From Candidatus Competibacteraceae bacterium (GTDB taxonomy: Bacteria; Pseudomonadota; Gammaproteobacteria; Competibacterales; Competibacteraceae), in the NCBI GenBank assembly GCA_012032855.1, contig JAAUQA010000239.1, positions 1-5,751 of the forward strand: a stretch of DNA of 5,751 nt, read 5' to 3'. The notes below the pieces were generated by a model. The model made no database searches. It was not told the origin of the DNA and saw only the letters and a list, made by a program, of their open reading frames with translations. Positions 1 to 5,751 of this stretch are shown piece after piece (within the stretch, counting starts at the first letter, position 1; every line of letters begins with the position of its first letter). The translations under genes were made by a program, and so were the position numbers.

Positions 1-369
1 GATTAAGATGTATATAGCGCACCAGGTCCAATAAATAATGATCCTGATCGATCAGGATGGCCCGATAACGCCCTTGAAACAGATGTCCTACCCGATCCTG
101 ACTGCGGTTGACCCAACGGGTATAGCGAAAGGCCAAATTCTGCATCAGCTTGGACAAGGCGATATGACCGACTTGGATGAGCAGGTGAAAATGGTTATCT
201 AGCAAGCAGAATCCGTGCACCTGATAACCGAAGCGAGCGGTGCCTTCCTGCAACAGCAGATAAAATCGGTAACGGTCCTGTCGGAAAAAAAAATTCGCTG
301 ATCTCCGTTACCTTTAAGCATGACGTGATAAACGCCGTTCGGCACATGCAATCGTGTCTTTCTTGCCAT
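1..369 (-). pseudogene. REP-associated tyrosine transposase (RAYT, IS200-like), frameshifted and partial
   Basis: RAYTs are single-copy relatives of IS200/IS605 transposases that act on REP palindromes as HUH-type single-strand nucleases. The gene runs leftward from ATG 369, with the typical opening MARKTRLHVPNGVYHVMLKG followed by G-N-G-x-Q-x-I-F-F. The frame is lost at or just after a run of nine A (plus strand 285-293) and hits a stop near 199. One base restored there brings back the family sequence: DRYRFYLLLQEG, then FGYQVHGFCLLDNHFHLLIQ with the H-F-H metal-binding pair, then GHLFQGRYRAILID and LVRYIHLN at the window edge. That last segment is where the catalytic tyrosine is expected. 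The C-terminus lies outside the window. No inverted repeats or target duplication are visible. Whether the break is decay or a homopolymer sequencing error cannot be told here. Family assignment is firm. Confidence 0.85.
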
Positions 370-406
370 ACCATACAGGGTAGCGGGCACTTTTCAAAAG
401 TCAAAT

Positions 407-423
407 AGTGAAAGCCTGACCCC
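407..423. repeat. possible RAYT-associated repeat motif
   Basis: AGTGAAAGCCTGACCCC lies between the transposase start and glgA. On the minus strand it reads GGGGTCAGGCTTTCACT, upstream of the transposase. I remember very similar motifs flanking RAYT genes in many gammaproteobacteria, but I cannot verify this here and only one copy is in the window. Two small palindromes flank it: ACTTTTCAAAAGT at 389-401, and a CCTAT/ATAGG stem (422-426 with 433-437, six-base loop). Together they may be a degenerate REP-like element serving the transposase. Confidence 0.35.
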
Positions 424-446
424 TATCCAGCAATAGGCACATCGGT

Positions 447-452
447 TATGAT
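447..452 (+). promoter_or_regulatory. candidate -10 box for glgA
   Basis: TATGAT matches the sigma-70 -10 consensus at five of six positions and lies 33 bases before the glgA ATG. The hexamer 17 bases upstream (TATCCA, 424-429) is a poor -35 box, so this is only a candidate. A weak ribosome site, AGGAA at 470-474, follows, 11 bases before the ATG. Confidence 0.25.
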
Positions 453-485
453 GAAACAGTTTGCAAATCAGGAATTCACTACACT

Positions 486-1315
486 ATGTATATCGTAATG
501 GTCACCCCTGAGTGCGCACCCGTGGCCAAGGTCGGCGGGTTGGCGGATGTCGTGTATGGTCTGGGCAGAGAGTTGGAGGTGCGGGGTAATTCCGTCGAGA
601 TCATCCTGCCCAAATATAATAATATGCGCTATGACCATATCTGGGGCTTATCGGTCACTTACTCGGGATTATGGGTGCCCTGGTTCAACGGCGGCATTCA
701 CTGTACGGTCTGGTTCGGCTTCGTCCACGGTCGTAAGTGTTTCTTTATTGAGCCCCATTCAGCGGATAATTTCTTCAATCGAGGGCTGTATTACGGCGCC
801 AATGACGATATCCTGCGGTTTGCTTTTTTCAGCAGAGCCGCCCTGGAATTTCTGCTCAAAGACAATAGACGCCCGGACATTATTCACTGTCATGATTGGC
901 AAACCGGTTTGTGCCGGTATTACTCTATGAGATGTATCAGAATCTCGGTCTGCATAACCAACGGGCCTGTTATACGATCCATAACTTCAGATATCAGGGC
1001 GTGACCGGTACACAGGTTCTGCATGCCACCGGCCTAAATCGTCCGGATTATTATCTCCATTACGATCGATTGCGCGACAACCATCATCCGCACGCTCTGA
1101 ATATCATGAAAGGCGGTATTGTGTATTCCAATTTCGTAACCACCGTTTCGCCCCATCATGCCTGGGAAGCACAGATCGATCAGGGCTTCGGTTTGGAGGC
1201 CACGCTACGCACTCATCACGGCAAGTTCGGCGGAGTGCTCAATGGCGTGGATTACGATCTATGGAATCCGGAAATTGATCCGCACATCCCCCATCACTAC
1301 AGTTACCACAGTTAG
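486..1315 (+). CDS. glgA: glycogen synthase GlgA, N-terminal (GT5) domain, frameshifted
   Basis: This is the N-terminal half of ADP-glucose:glycogen glucosyltransferase (family GT5), a cytoplasmic enzyme that elongates alpha-1,4-glucan chains. ATG 486 opens MYIVMVTPECAPVAKVGGLADV, with K15 in the K-x-G-G-L motif that binds ADP-glucose. It continues with VEIILPKYNNMRYDHIWGL, FFIEPHS, NFFNRGLYYG and PDIIHCHDWQTGL. The sequence looks closest to the cyanobacterial-type (GlgA2-like) branch. After HDWQTGL the frame is lost: GGTTTGTGCC should be GGTTTGGTGCC, one G missing near 911. The next frame then gives VPVLLYEMY, CYTIHNFRYQG, LNIMKGGIVYSNFVTTVSP and FGGVLNGVDYDLWNPEID, and ends at TAG 1313-1315. 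A missing T near 1303 would join it to the downstream half, giving a 734-residue protein. Family is certain; integrity is uncertain. Confidence 0.9.
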
Positions 1316-2046
1316 TTGCGAGTATGGCGAAAAAATCCCGCACCACCGAGCAAGCCCCTAGCCGGGCTCGAAAAACCCCCATTAAGCGTTCCACGCAAAC
1401 GGCTCCCAAATCTGAACGCGACAACACGCTTGACGTTCAGTCGACCAAGTCTTCTTCTTTGAAGACCGCCGCCACCACGGAACATCACGCTCAAGTAACG
1501 CCGGCAGCAGTTGAGGAAAGCCCGCAGACCTCTCTCGATAAGGATCGTTCTGAGACTCAACAAGCCACAAATGCAGCTGTTGCTCAAGCCGATAAGCGAA
1601 AAAAACCGGGTCAAAGTCAGAGCAAATCCGGCACTGCCAAGTCCAGCGCATCAACCCCGCCACCGGCCGCTGCCGAAAACATAGTGCTGCAAGCTGAAAC
1701 AAAACCCGCTACGCCGCCCAAGTCTTCTGCAACAAGCGCTAAAGCTGTTGAAACAACACCGGCCCCGCCGCAATTAACGGCCCAGTCCGAGCAGTTTTCC
1801 GCAATCATCGAAACACCTGAAACCTCGCCGGACGAAACGGTAACGCTCACAGCGCAAGCTGAGCAACCGCCACCTAGCACAGAATCCGCTGCAGAAGTAT
1901 CGCCCGCTGCCGCCACTGAAGCAGCCATTATGGAACAGCTCGAACAGGGCGCAGTGGATGAAACGCCCAGCATGGAAGAGATTTTGGCCGCAGCGCAACC
2001 GGTACAAGAGACGCTGGATGAGCAACCTCAGTATATGCCGCCCCCA
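1304..2046 (+). other. about 248-residue disordered, charge-polarised linker inside GlgA
   Basis: This coding segment sits between the two catalytic domains, where related glycogen synthases have about ten residues. It is dominated by Ala, Pro, Thr, Ser, Gln and Glu, with no Cys and little hydrophobic content, so it is almost surely disordered. Charge is split. The first roughly 140 residues hold about 23 Lys/Arg (KKSR, RARK, KR, DKRKK). Residues 141-244 of the 454-residue frame contain no Lys or Arg and about 19 Asp/Glu. No internal repeat or known domain was recognised. The amino acid choices vary with no long single-codon runs, so it is not a simple microsatellite expansion. Function unknown. 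Confidence 0.8.
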
Positions 2047-2688
2047 TTGGCGAATAAATACCTCAACAAAGAGGCGTTGCGCGACCGGCTCTGGTTACGC
2101 AAAGACTATAAACCAATCATTTCCTATGTCGGGCGGTTGGATTTCCAAAAGGGCGTTCATCTCATCCGGCATGGGATTTTCTATGCGCTAGAGCACGGTG
2201 CTCAATTCGTGCTATTAGGGACCAGTCCGGAGCACAAAATCAACGAAGAGTTCTGGCACCTCAAGCGGCAACTTAACGACAGTCCGGATTGTCATTTGGA
2301 AATCGGCTTCAACGAAGAGCTATCTCATTTGATTTACGCCGGCTCCGATATGATCATCATGCCCAGCCTGTATGAGCCTTGCGGATTAACTCAGATGCTC
2401 TCGTTAAAATACGGGACGGTGCCAATTGTCCGGTGGGTTGGCGGACTAGCCGATACCGTGTTCGACAAAGATCATTCGCATAAACCACTCCACGAACGCA
2501 ATGGTTACGTGTTTACCGAGCCCGATGCCCAAGGACTTGAGTCGGCCATGTCCCGGGCTATCGGCTGTTGGTACAGCTACCCGGATGATTTTCGTCAGCT
2601 CGTTATCAATGGGATGCGGTATGACTATTCATGGAATTATCCGGGCCAACATTATTTGAATATTTACGAACACATTCGTTGTAAATAA
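1324..2688 (+). CDS. glgA: glycogen synthase GlgA, C-terminal catalytic domain preceded by a long disordered segment
   Basis: As an open frame from ATG 1324 this encodes 454 residues. Residues 1-241 are low-complexity (separate entry). From about 242 the sequence is the C-terminal glucosyltransferase domain of GlgA: NKEALRDRLWLRKDYKPI, GRLDFQKGVHLI (R271 and K276, the conserved Arg/Lys contacting the ADP phosphates), FNEELSHLIYAGSDMIIMPS, E351 in EPCGLTQM (the conserved catalytic Glu), GTVPIVRWVGGLADTV and the closing MRYDYSWNYPGQHYLNIYEHI. The catalytic part (213 residues) plus the upstream 273 residues gives about 486, the usual length for this enzyme. No convincing ribosome site precedes ATG 1324. 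The frame is open back to 1279, overlapping the end of the N-terminal half, so I infer one polypeptide (486-2688) rather than a separate gene. A naturally split synthase, with a TAG and ATG eight bases apart, is the alternative. Confidence 0.88.
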   Translation: MAKKSRTTEQAPSRARKTPIKRSTQTAPKSERDNTLDVQSTKSSSLKTAATTEHHAQVTPAAVEESPQTSLDKDRSETQQATNAAVAQADKRKKPGQSQSKSGTAKSSASTPPPAAAENIVLQAETKPATPPKSSATSAKAVETTPAPPQLTAQSEQFSAIIETPETSPDETVTLTAQAEQPPPSTESAAEVSPAAATEAAIMEQLEQGAVDETPSMEEILAAAQPVQETLDEQPQYMPPPLANKYLNKEALRDRLWLRKDYKPIISYVGRLDFQKGVHLIRHGIFYALEHGAQFVLLGTSPEHKINEEFWHLKRQLNDSPDCHLEIGFNEELSHLIYAGSDMIIMPSLYEPCGLTQMLSLKYGTVPIVRWVGGLADTVFDKDHSHKPLHERNGYVFTEPDAQGLESAMSRAIGCWYSYPDDFRQLVINGMRYDYSWNYPGQHYLNIYEHIRCK

Positions 2689-2703
2689 CCCGCACTTGCG
2701 ACA

Positions 2704-2719
2704 TTTGGCATTTTGGCAT
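2704..2719 (+). repeat. tandem octamer, two copies
   Basis: TTTGGCAT occurs twice head to tail (2704-2711 and 2712-2719) in the 117-base gap between glgA and the HPr-like gene. It could be half of an operator or chance. No inverted partner is visible. The rest of the gap holds the octamer palindrome TTCCGGAA (2769-2776) and a possible -10 box TACAAT (2755-2760) without a good -35 box. No terminator hairpin follows glgA. Confidence 0.5.
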
Positions 2720-2792
2720 TGAACGGAATCTAAACTAATAGTAGGGGATTTGCGTACAATACTCGGTTTTCCGGAATTGTATTGATTGCCAC

Positions 2793-2798
2793 AGGTGG
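2793..2798 (+). promoter_or_regulatory. ribosome binding site deciding the GTG start
   Basis: AGGTGG stands seven bases before GTG 2806 and lies inside the frame that would open from TTG 2782, which itself has no purine-rich site ahead of it. This favours the GTG start for the HPr-like protein. Confidence 0.55.
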
Positions 2799-2805
2799 TC
2801 GCGCA

Positions 2806-4380
2806 GTGAATGAAGCCCAACGCTTAAGCCAGCAGCCGGAAATTATCGACGAGCAGGTTTTTCGTGACCTGGTTGCTCGGCGTGCTTGGCGTTTGCTCAG
2901 CTTAGCCTATCATCTTTCCGATCATGTCTCGGTCAAGTCGGCGCTGAAACGTCCTTTATTGGGGAGCTTGCTTTCCCAGGCGACTCAACTCGAAGAGATG
3001 TTGGATACCTACGGGGCACGCAACAATCGCCGTTGGTGTCGGTTTCGAGCGCTAACGGCGGCCGTCAAATTGTTCGCCAATGTCAGCTATAAATTGCTGC
3101 ATATCTGGTATGCCGTGCCGGATTACCGCCTACTGCCGATTGAGCATGATTTTGTAGCCGCTACCGAACGTGCCCTGGCGTTTACCGGCGAGGTCTTGAT
3201 GGAAGCAGCCGGCGGCCTGTTGGAACAAGCCAAGCGACTGGATGTGTTTTCCTTTGTCGACGTCGGCTATACCAAAGACCGTTATGCGGAATATCGGCTA
3301 GCCGGACGTCTGGCCCATGACCGTCCCACCCGGCGCATTAAAAGTGCTGCGGAAACCGTCACTCATCTCGCCACCGCTTTTCTCAACTTGGCTGCCGACA
3401 GCGAACTGCTACATACCGTGGTTAAAATACAGCCTAACGAGTACACCGCCTATTGTCCCGAACTGGTCAGTGAGGAAAGCCTACGGTATCTCAAATACCG
3501 TTTTCATAACCTGCAATCCTCTTACGATACCTATGTATCAGAGACCCAAGTCGAACACTTGGATATGGATTTGCCGGTTCTCCGTGGCCATATCAGCGTG
3601 GTCTTTCATCTGCTCGAAATTGCCACCGAGCTGGTGCACTATTACGAGCGTCATGTCAACACTAAAACCGGTGATTTATCCCTGCGCCGCCGTCCCATTC
3701 TGTCTCCCGACGCCCTGTTGACGGTACTGATGGGCTATGCGTTGACTTATGCCAGTTACTATGTCGCCTGTGGTCAGCGACTGTGTCAAAGCATGCTTAA
3801 ACGCTATGCCGAGATTGACAGCATCCAAGTGCCGGTGCCTAGTTATCGCGGGTTTCATGTTCGCCCCGCGACATTGGTGGCCAAGATTGTTCTGCATTAC
3901 GGCAGCGAAGTGCGGATGGAGCTCGCCGACGATGCCTACGACGCCGCCGCGCCAATGGATTTATTCCGTGCCAACGAGAAAATCAATGCCGGCAAACGGC
4001 GCTGGTTAGCCTCGGAAATCGCTCACCTGCCGCTGCCCAAACGCACCATGACTGACCGACAAATCCAAGCCGCAATCAAGCAGGTTATCGCAACACTAGC
4101 CGCGCAAAACAAAGTGGTGATTTACCAGCAACCGTTGCAGTTGACAGAAACCTTTACCCTCAAAGAAGGCGACTTGCTGGCACAAGTCACCGCCGAAATC
4201 GCGCGCCTTTTGGCAACCGGACAGATTGACATCAATACCGATTTGACCATTACCTTTGTCGGTGACAAGCGCGTGCTGGCTGATATTAAACTGCTCGCGC
4301 AAGCCGGCTATGGCGAAGACCGTTTCGGCAATAATACCCCGTTACCCAAAGAGTTGGTTTATCTACGGCGTACCGAATAA
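2806..4380 (+). CDS. large HPr-like phosphocarrier-domain protein of unknown function
   Basis: GTG 2806 was chosen because AGGTGG (2793-2798) precedes it by seven bases; an upstream in-frame TTG at 2782 would add eight residues. The product has 524 residues. Residues 1 to about 335 are mostly helical and match no domain I know. Residues about 343-430 resemble HPr, the phosphocarrier of the PTS: VPVPSYRGFHVRPATLVAKI carries H351 in the H-x-R-P-A motif, the site phosphorylated by Enzyme I in true HPr, with R353 and P354 kept. SEVRMEL and PMDLFR then align with SEITVTS and KSLFK of E. coli HPr, with Asp385 where HPr has Ser46. A helix-rich part ending LKEGDLLAQVTAEIARLLA and a terminal ITFVGDKRVLADIKLLAQ follow. 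It lies 117 bases after glgA on the same strand. No clear membrane segment or signal peptide. The HPr-like call is good; the role is unknown. Confidence 0.8.
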   Translation: MNEAQRLSQQPEIIDEQVFRDLVARRAWRLLSLAYHLSDHVSVKSALKRPLLGSLLSQATQLEEMLDTYGARNNRRWCRFRALTAAVKLFANVSYKLLHIWYAVPDYRLLPIEHDFVAATERALAFTGEVLMEAAGGLLEQAKRLDVFSFVDVGYTKDRYAEYRLAGRLAHDRPTRRIKSAAETVTHLATAFLNLAADSELLHTVVKIQPNEYTAYCPELVSEESLRYLKYRFHNLQSSYDTYVSETQVEHLDMDLPVLRGHISVVFHLLEIATELVHYYERHVNTKTGDLSLRRRPILSPDALLTVLMGYALTYASYYVACGQRLCQSMLKRYAEIDSIQVPVPSYRGFHVRPATLVAKIVLHYGSEVRMELADDAYDAAAPMDLFRANEKINAGKRRWLASEIAHLPLPKRTMTDRQIQAAIKQVIATLAAQNKVVIYQQPLQLTETFTLKEGDLLAQVTAEIARLLATGQIDINTDLTITFVGDKRVLADIKLLAQAGYGEDRFGNNTPLPKELVYLRRTE

Positions 4381-4389
4381 CCGGCTGAC

Positions 4390-5169
4390 CTAGTCGAACT
4401 CGGTATCCTTCCAATACCGCACCGTACCGAACACCTCAGCACCCGGGCGCAGGGATCGCCCGGCAAAAGTGCTGGCCGCTTGAATCACGGTCGGCGCGTC
4501 AAAGCGCAGAAAAGGATTGGTGCGCCGCTCAACCTCCAAGCGCGAGGGAACCGTCGGCAAGTCCCGCGCGCGCAAGTCTTTAGCTTCCTGTTCGCGCTGC
4601 AACAAATCCGCGTTGTCCGGTTCCACCCACTTGGCGAAAGCGATATTGCTCTGGGTATACTCGTGCGCACAATACACCAGCGTATCGCCGGGCAAACTGG
4701 CTAGTTTGCACAAGGAGGCATGCATTTGTTCGGCGGTACCCTCGAACAACCGCCCGCAGCCGACGGAAAACACCGTATCCCCGCAAAACAGCGCGCCTTC
4801 CCCAAAATAAGCGATATGGCCACGGGTATGACCGGGCACATCCAGGATGCGAAATTCAACTTCCAAACCGGGCACGGTGATCACGTCGCCCTCGGCCAAA
4901 CGCCGGGTAATGCATGGAATGCGTTCACCAGCCGGCCCGAAAACGGGCAGATTGGGATAGCGCGTCAACAACGATTCAACGCCGCCGACGTGATCGCCGT
5001 GATGATGGGTAATCAAAATAGCGACCGGGGTGATGTTGTCGGTTTGCAGCGCCTGTAATACCGGACGCGCATCGCCGGGATCGACTATAGCCGCCTGGCG
5101 ACCTACAGCATCTTTAATCAACCAGATATAGTTGTCCTGAAACGCTCGCACGGGTACGACATTTAACAT
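4390..5169 (-). CDS. gloB: hydroxyacylglutathione hydrolase (glyoxalase II)
   Basis: This enzyme hydrolyses S-D-lactoylglutathione to D-lactate and glutathione, the second step of methylglyoxal detoxification in the cytoplasm. The 259-residue product has the family's usual length. It shows the metallo-beta-lactamase zinc motif THHHGDHVGG (H55, H57, D59, H60), then H114 in DVPGHTRGH, D131 in FCGDTVFSVGCGRLFEG and H169 in CAHEYTQSN, which complete the binuclear metal site. The C-terminal helical part typical of GloB (EVERRTNPFLRF, FGTVRYWKD) is present, which separates it from generic metallo-hydrolases. ATG 5169 has GGAGAG six bases upstream (plus strand 5176-5181). The frame is intact. The gene converges on the HPr-like gene with nine bases between stop codons and no evident terminator, and diverges from the response regulator across 96 bases. 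Confidence 0.96.
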   Translation of the reverse strand: MLNVVPVRAFQDNYIWLIKDAVGRQAAIVDPGDARPVLQALQTDNITPVAILITHHHGDHVGGVESLLTRYPNLPVFGPAGERIPCITRRLAEGDVITVPGLEVEFRILDVPGHTRGHIAYFGEGALFCGDTVFSVGCGRLFEGTAEQMHASLCKLASLPGDTLVYCAHEYTQSNIAFAKWVEPDNADLLQREQEAKDLRARDLPTVPSRLEVERRTNPFLRFDAPTVIQAASTFAGRSLRPGAEVFGTVRYWKDTEFD

Positions 5170-5250
5170 AAGTGACTCTCCGGTTTAACTGCAGCTTTGC
5201 TACTATACCAACTATGCACGCGGCACCAAACCGGAGTCGGTGCGATGGTT

Positions 5251-5256
5251 AAGGAG
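5251..5256 (+). promoter_or_regulatory. ribosome binding site for the response regulator
   Basis: AAGGAG is a near-perfect Shine-Dalgarno site nine bases before ATG 5266, and it decides that start over upstream in-frame candidates at 5197 and 5245. I saw no promoter with both boxes in the 96-base gap shared with gloB. Confidence 0.6.
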
Positions 5257-5265
5257 CGCATGTCC

Positions 5266-5751
5266 ATGAATCTGCAACCGACGGTCTTCTTGGTCGACGA
5301 TGATGAGGCGGTCCGCGATTCGTTAAGCCTGTCACTGGAAATGGCCGGATTGACAGTCGTCAAGTATGCTTCTGCGCGTGCTTTTCTGGAGCTCTATGAC
5401 CCCAGCCAACCCGGTTGTTTAATATTGGACGTGCGAATGCCGGACATGAGTGGTCTGGAGTTACAAGAAGCGCTGTCTGAGAGAAAGATCAGTATTCCTA
5501 TCATCTTTATTACCGGGCATGGCGATGTGCCGATGTCGGTCAAGGCAGTCAAGGCAGGCGCTGTCGATTTCTGGAAAACCGTTTAAAAGGAAATTCTCTT
5601 AGAACGTATTCAGGAAGCTCTGGCGCAGGACGCTCGACAGCGTCAGGCACAGGCGGATACCAGCCTGGTACTGTCGCGTTATGCTCATCTGACCCCGCGT
5701 GAGCAAGAAGTCATGGCGTTGGTGATTGCCGGCAAATCCAACAAAGAAATC
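5266..5751 (+). CDS. FixJ/NarL-type response regulator, disrupted and partial
   Basis: This is a DNA-binding response regulator, the output partner of a sensor kinase. ATG 5266 is preferred because AAGGAG (5251-5256) lies nine bases upstream; ATG 5260 would leave only three. The receiver domain has the acidic pair D12-D13, phospho-acceptor D55 in LDVRMPDMSG and T83 in ITGHGDVPMSV. The FixJ-like GHGDVPMSVKAVKAGAVDF should continue L-E-K-P-F-K-K-E. Instead the sequence reads WKTV and TAA (5584-5586), then returns to the family sequence in the same frame: KEILLERIQEALAQD, then LTPREQEVMALVIAGKSNKEI, the start of a LuxR/GerE helix-turn-helix cut by the window end. Three missing bases, one T and two A in short runs, account for the gap exactly. 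The conserved switch Lys is lost as read. No cognate kinase is in the window, so the stimulus is unknown. Confidence 0.85.

Noticed and set aside
1969..1986. PSMEEILA in the linker resembles the motif at the C-terminus of PopZ-type polar proteins
   Set aside because: It is only a few residues in a biased-composition region, and the basic residues that normally follow are absent; most likely chance.
1312..2025. Several long antisense open frames across the GlgA linker
   Set aside because: They lie opposite low-complexity coding sequence, have no ribosome sites and encode Cys/Arg/Gly/Ser-rich strings without domains. The plus-strand frame leads directly into the catalytic domain, so these are shadows.
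2704..2725. Sigma-54 promoter suggested by TTGGCAT repeats
   Set aside because: The GG and GC dinucleotides do not fall at the required -24/-12 spacing.
2782..2805. Longer start (TTG 2782) for the HPr-like protein
   Set aside because: No ribosome site before it, while GTG 2806 has AGGTGG at good spacing.
4381..4389. Terminator between the convergent HPr-like and gloB genes
   Set aside because: Only nine bases separate the stops, and no GC-rich stem with a T tract is visible on either strand around them.
4480..5058. Open frames on the plus strand opposite gloB
   Set aside because: gloB is intact with all metal ligands on the minus strand; the opposite frames have no recognisable domains and are shadows.
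5197..5265. N-terminal extension of the response regulator from TTG 5197 or ATG 5245
   Set aside because: The receiver domain begins right after ATG 5266, which has a strong Shine-Dalgarno site; the extension looks like untranslated leader.

Overview
The window reads as a stretch of gammaproteobacterial chromosome. I suspect a methanotroph-like (Methylococcales) or related lineage. This rests on the combination of a cyanobacterial-style glycogen synthase, an HPr-like protein, GloB, a FixJ-type regulator and a REP-associated transposase. It is inference from remembered family resemblance, not a database match.

Layout, left to right. (1) Positions 1-369, minus strand: the N-terminal part of a REP-associated tyrosine transposase (RAYT), broken by a one-base frameshift at a run of nine A and cut by the window edge. 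(2) Positions 486-2688, plus strand: a glgA glycogen synthase locus read in three successive frames (486 to about 911, about 912 to 1315, and 1324-2688). Restoring one base near 911 and one near 1303 gives a single protein of 734 residues. Its two glucosyltransferase domains are separated by about 248 residues of disordered, strongly charge-polarised sequence. (3) Positions 2806-4380, plus strand: a 524-residue protein of unknown overall function carrying an HPr-like phosphocarrier module with the active-site H-x-R-P-A motif. (4) Positions 4390-5169, minus strand: gloB, glyoxalase II, intact and convergent with the previous gene. (5) From 5266 to the window end, plus strand: a FixJ/NarL-type response regulator, interrupted by an in-frame TAA in the segment that should encode the conserved E-K-P-F motif, and cut off inside its LuxR-type DNA-binding domain.

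Functional picture: glgA builds glycogen from ADP-glucose. The adjacent HPr-like protein could connect carbon or energy status to storage metabolism, but only adjacency supports this. GloB detoxifies methylglyoxal-derived thioesters. The regulator is probably the output half of a two-component system whose kinase is not visible here.

Three of the five genes carry apparent single-base deletions, mostly in short homopolymers, while the other two are clean. A low-coverage or homopolymer-error-prone sequence explains this at least as well as real gene decay, and it should be settled before any biological reading of the breaks. I see no RNA gene, CRISPR array or convincing terminator. No intergenic gap exceeds about 120 bases. 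I found no clear undescribed system. The strongest leads are the long linker inside GlgA and the HPr-containing neighbour.
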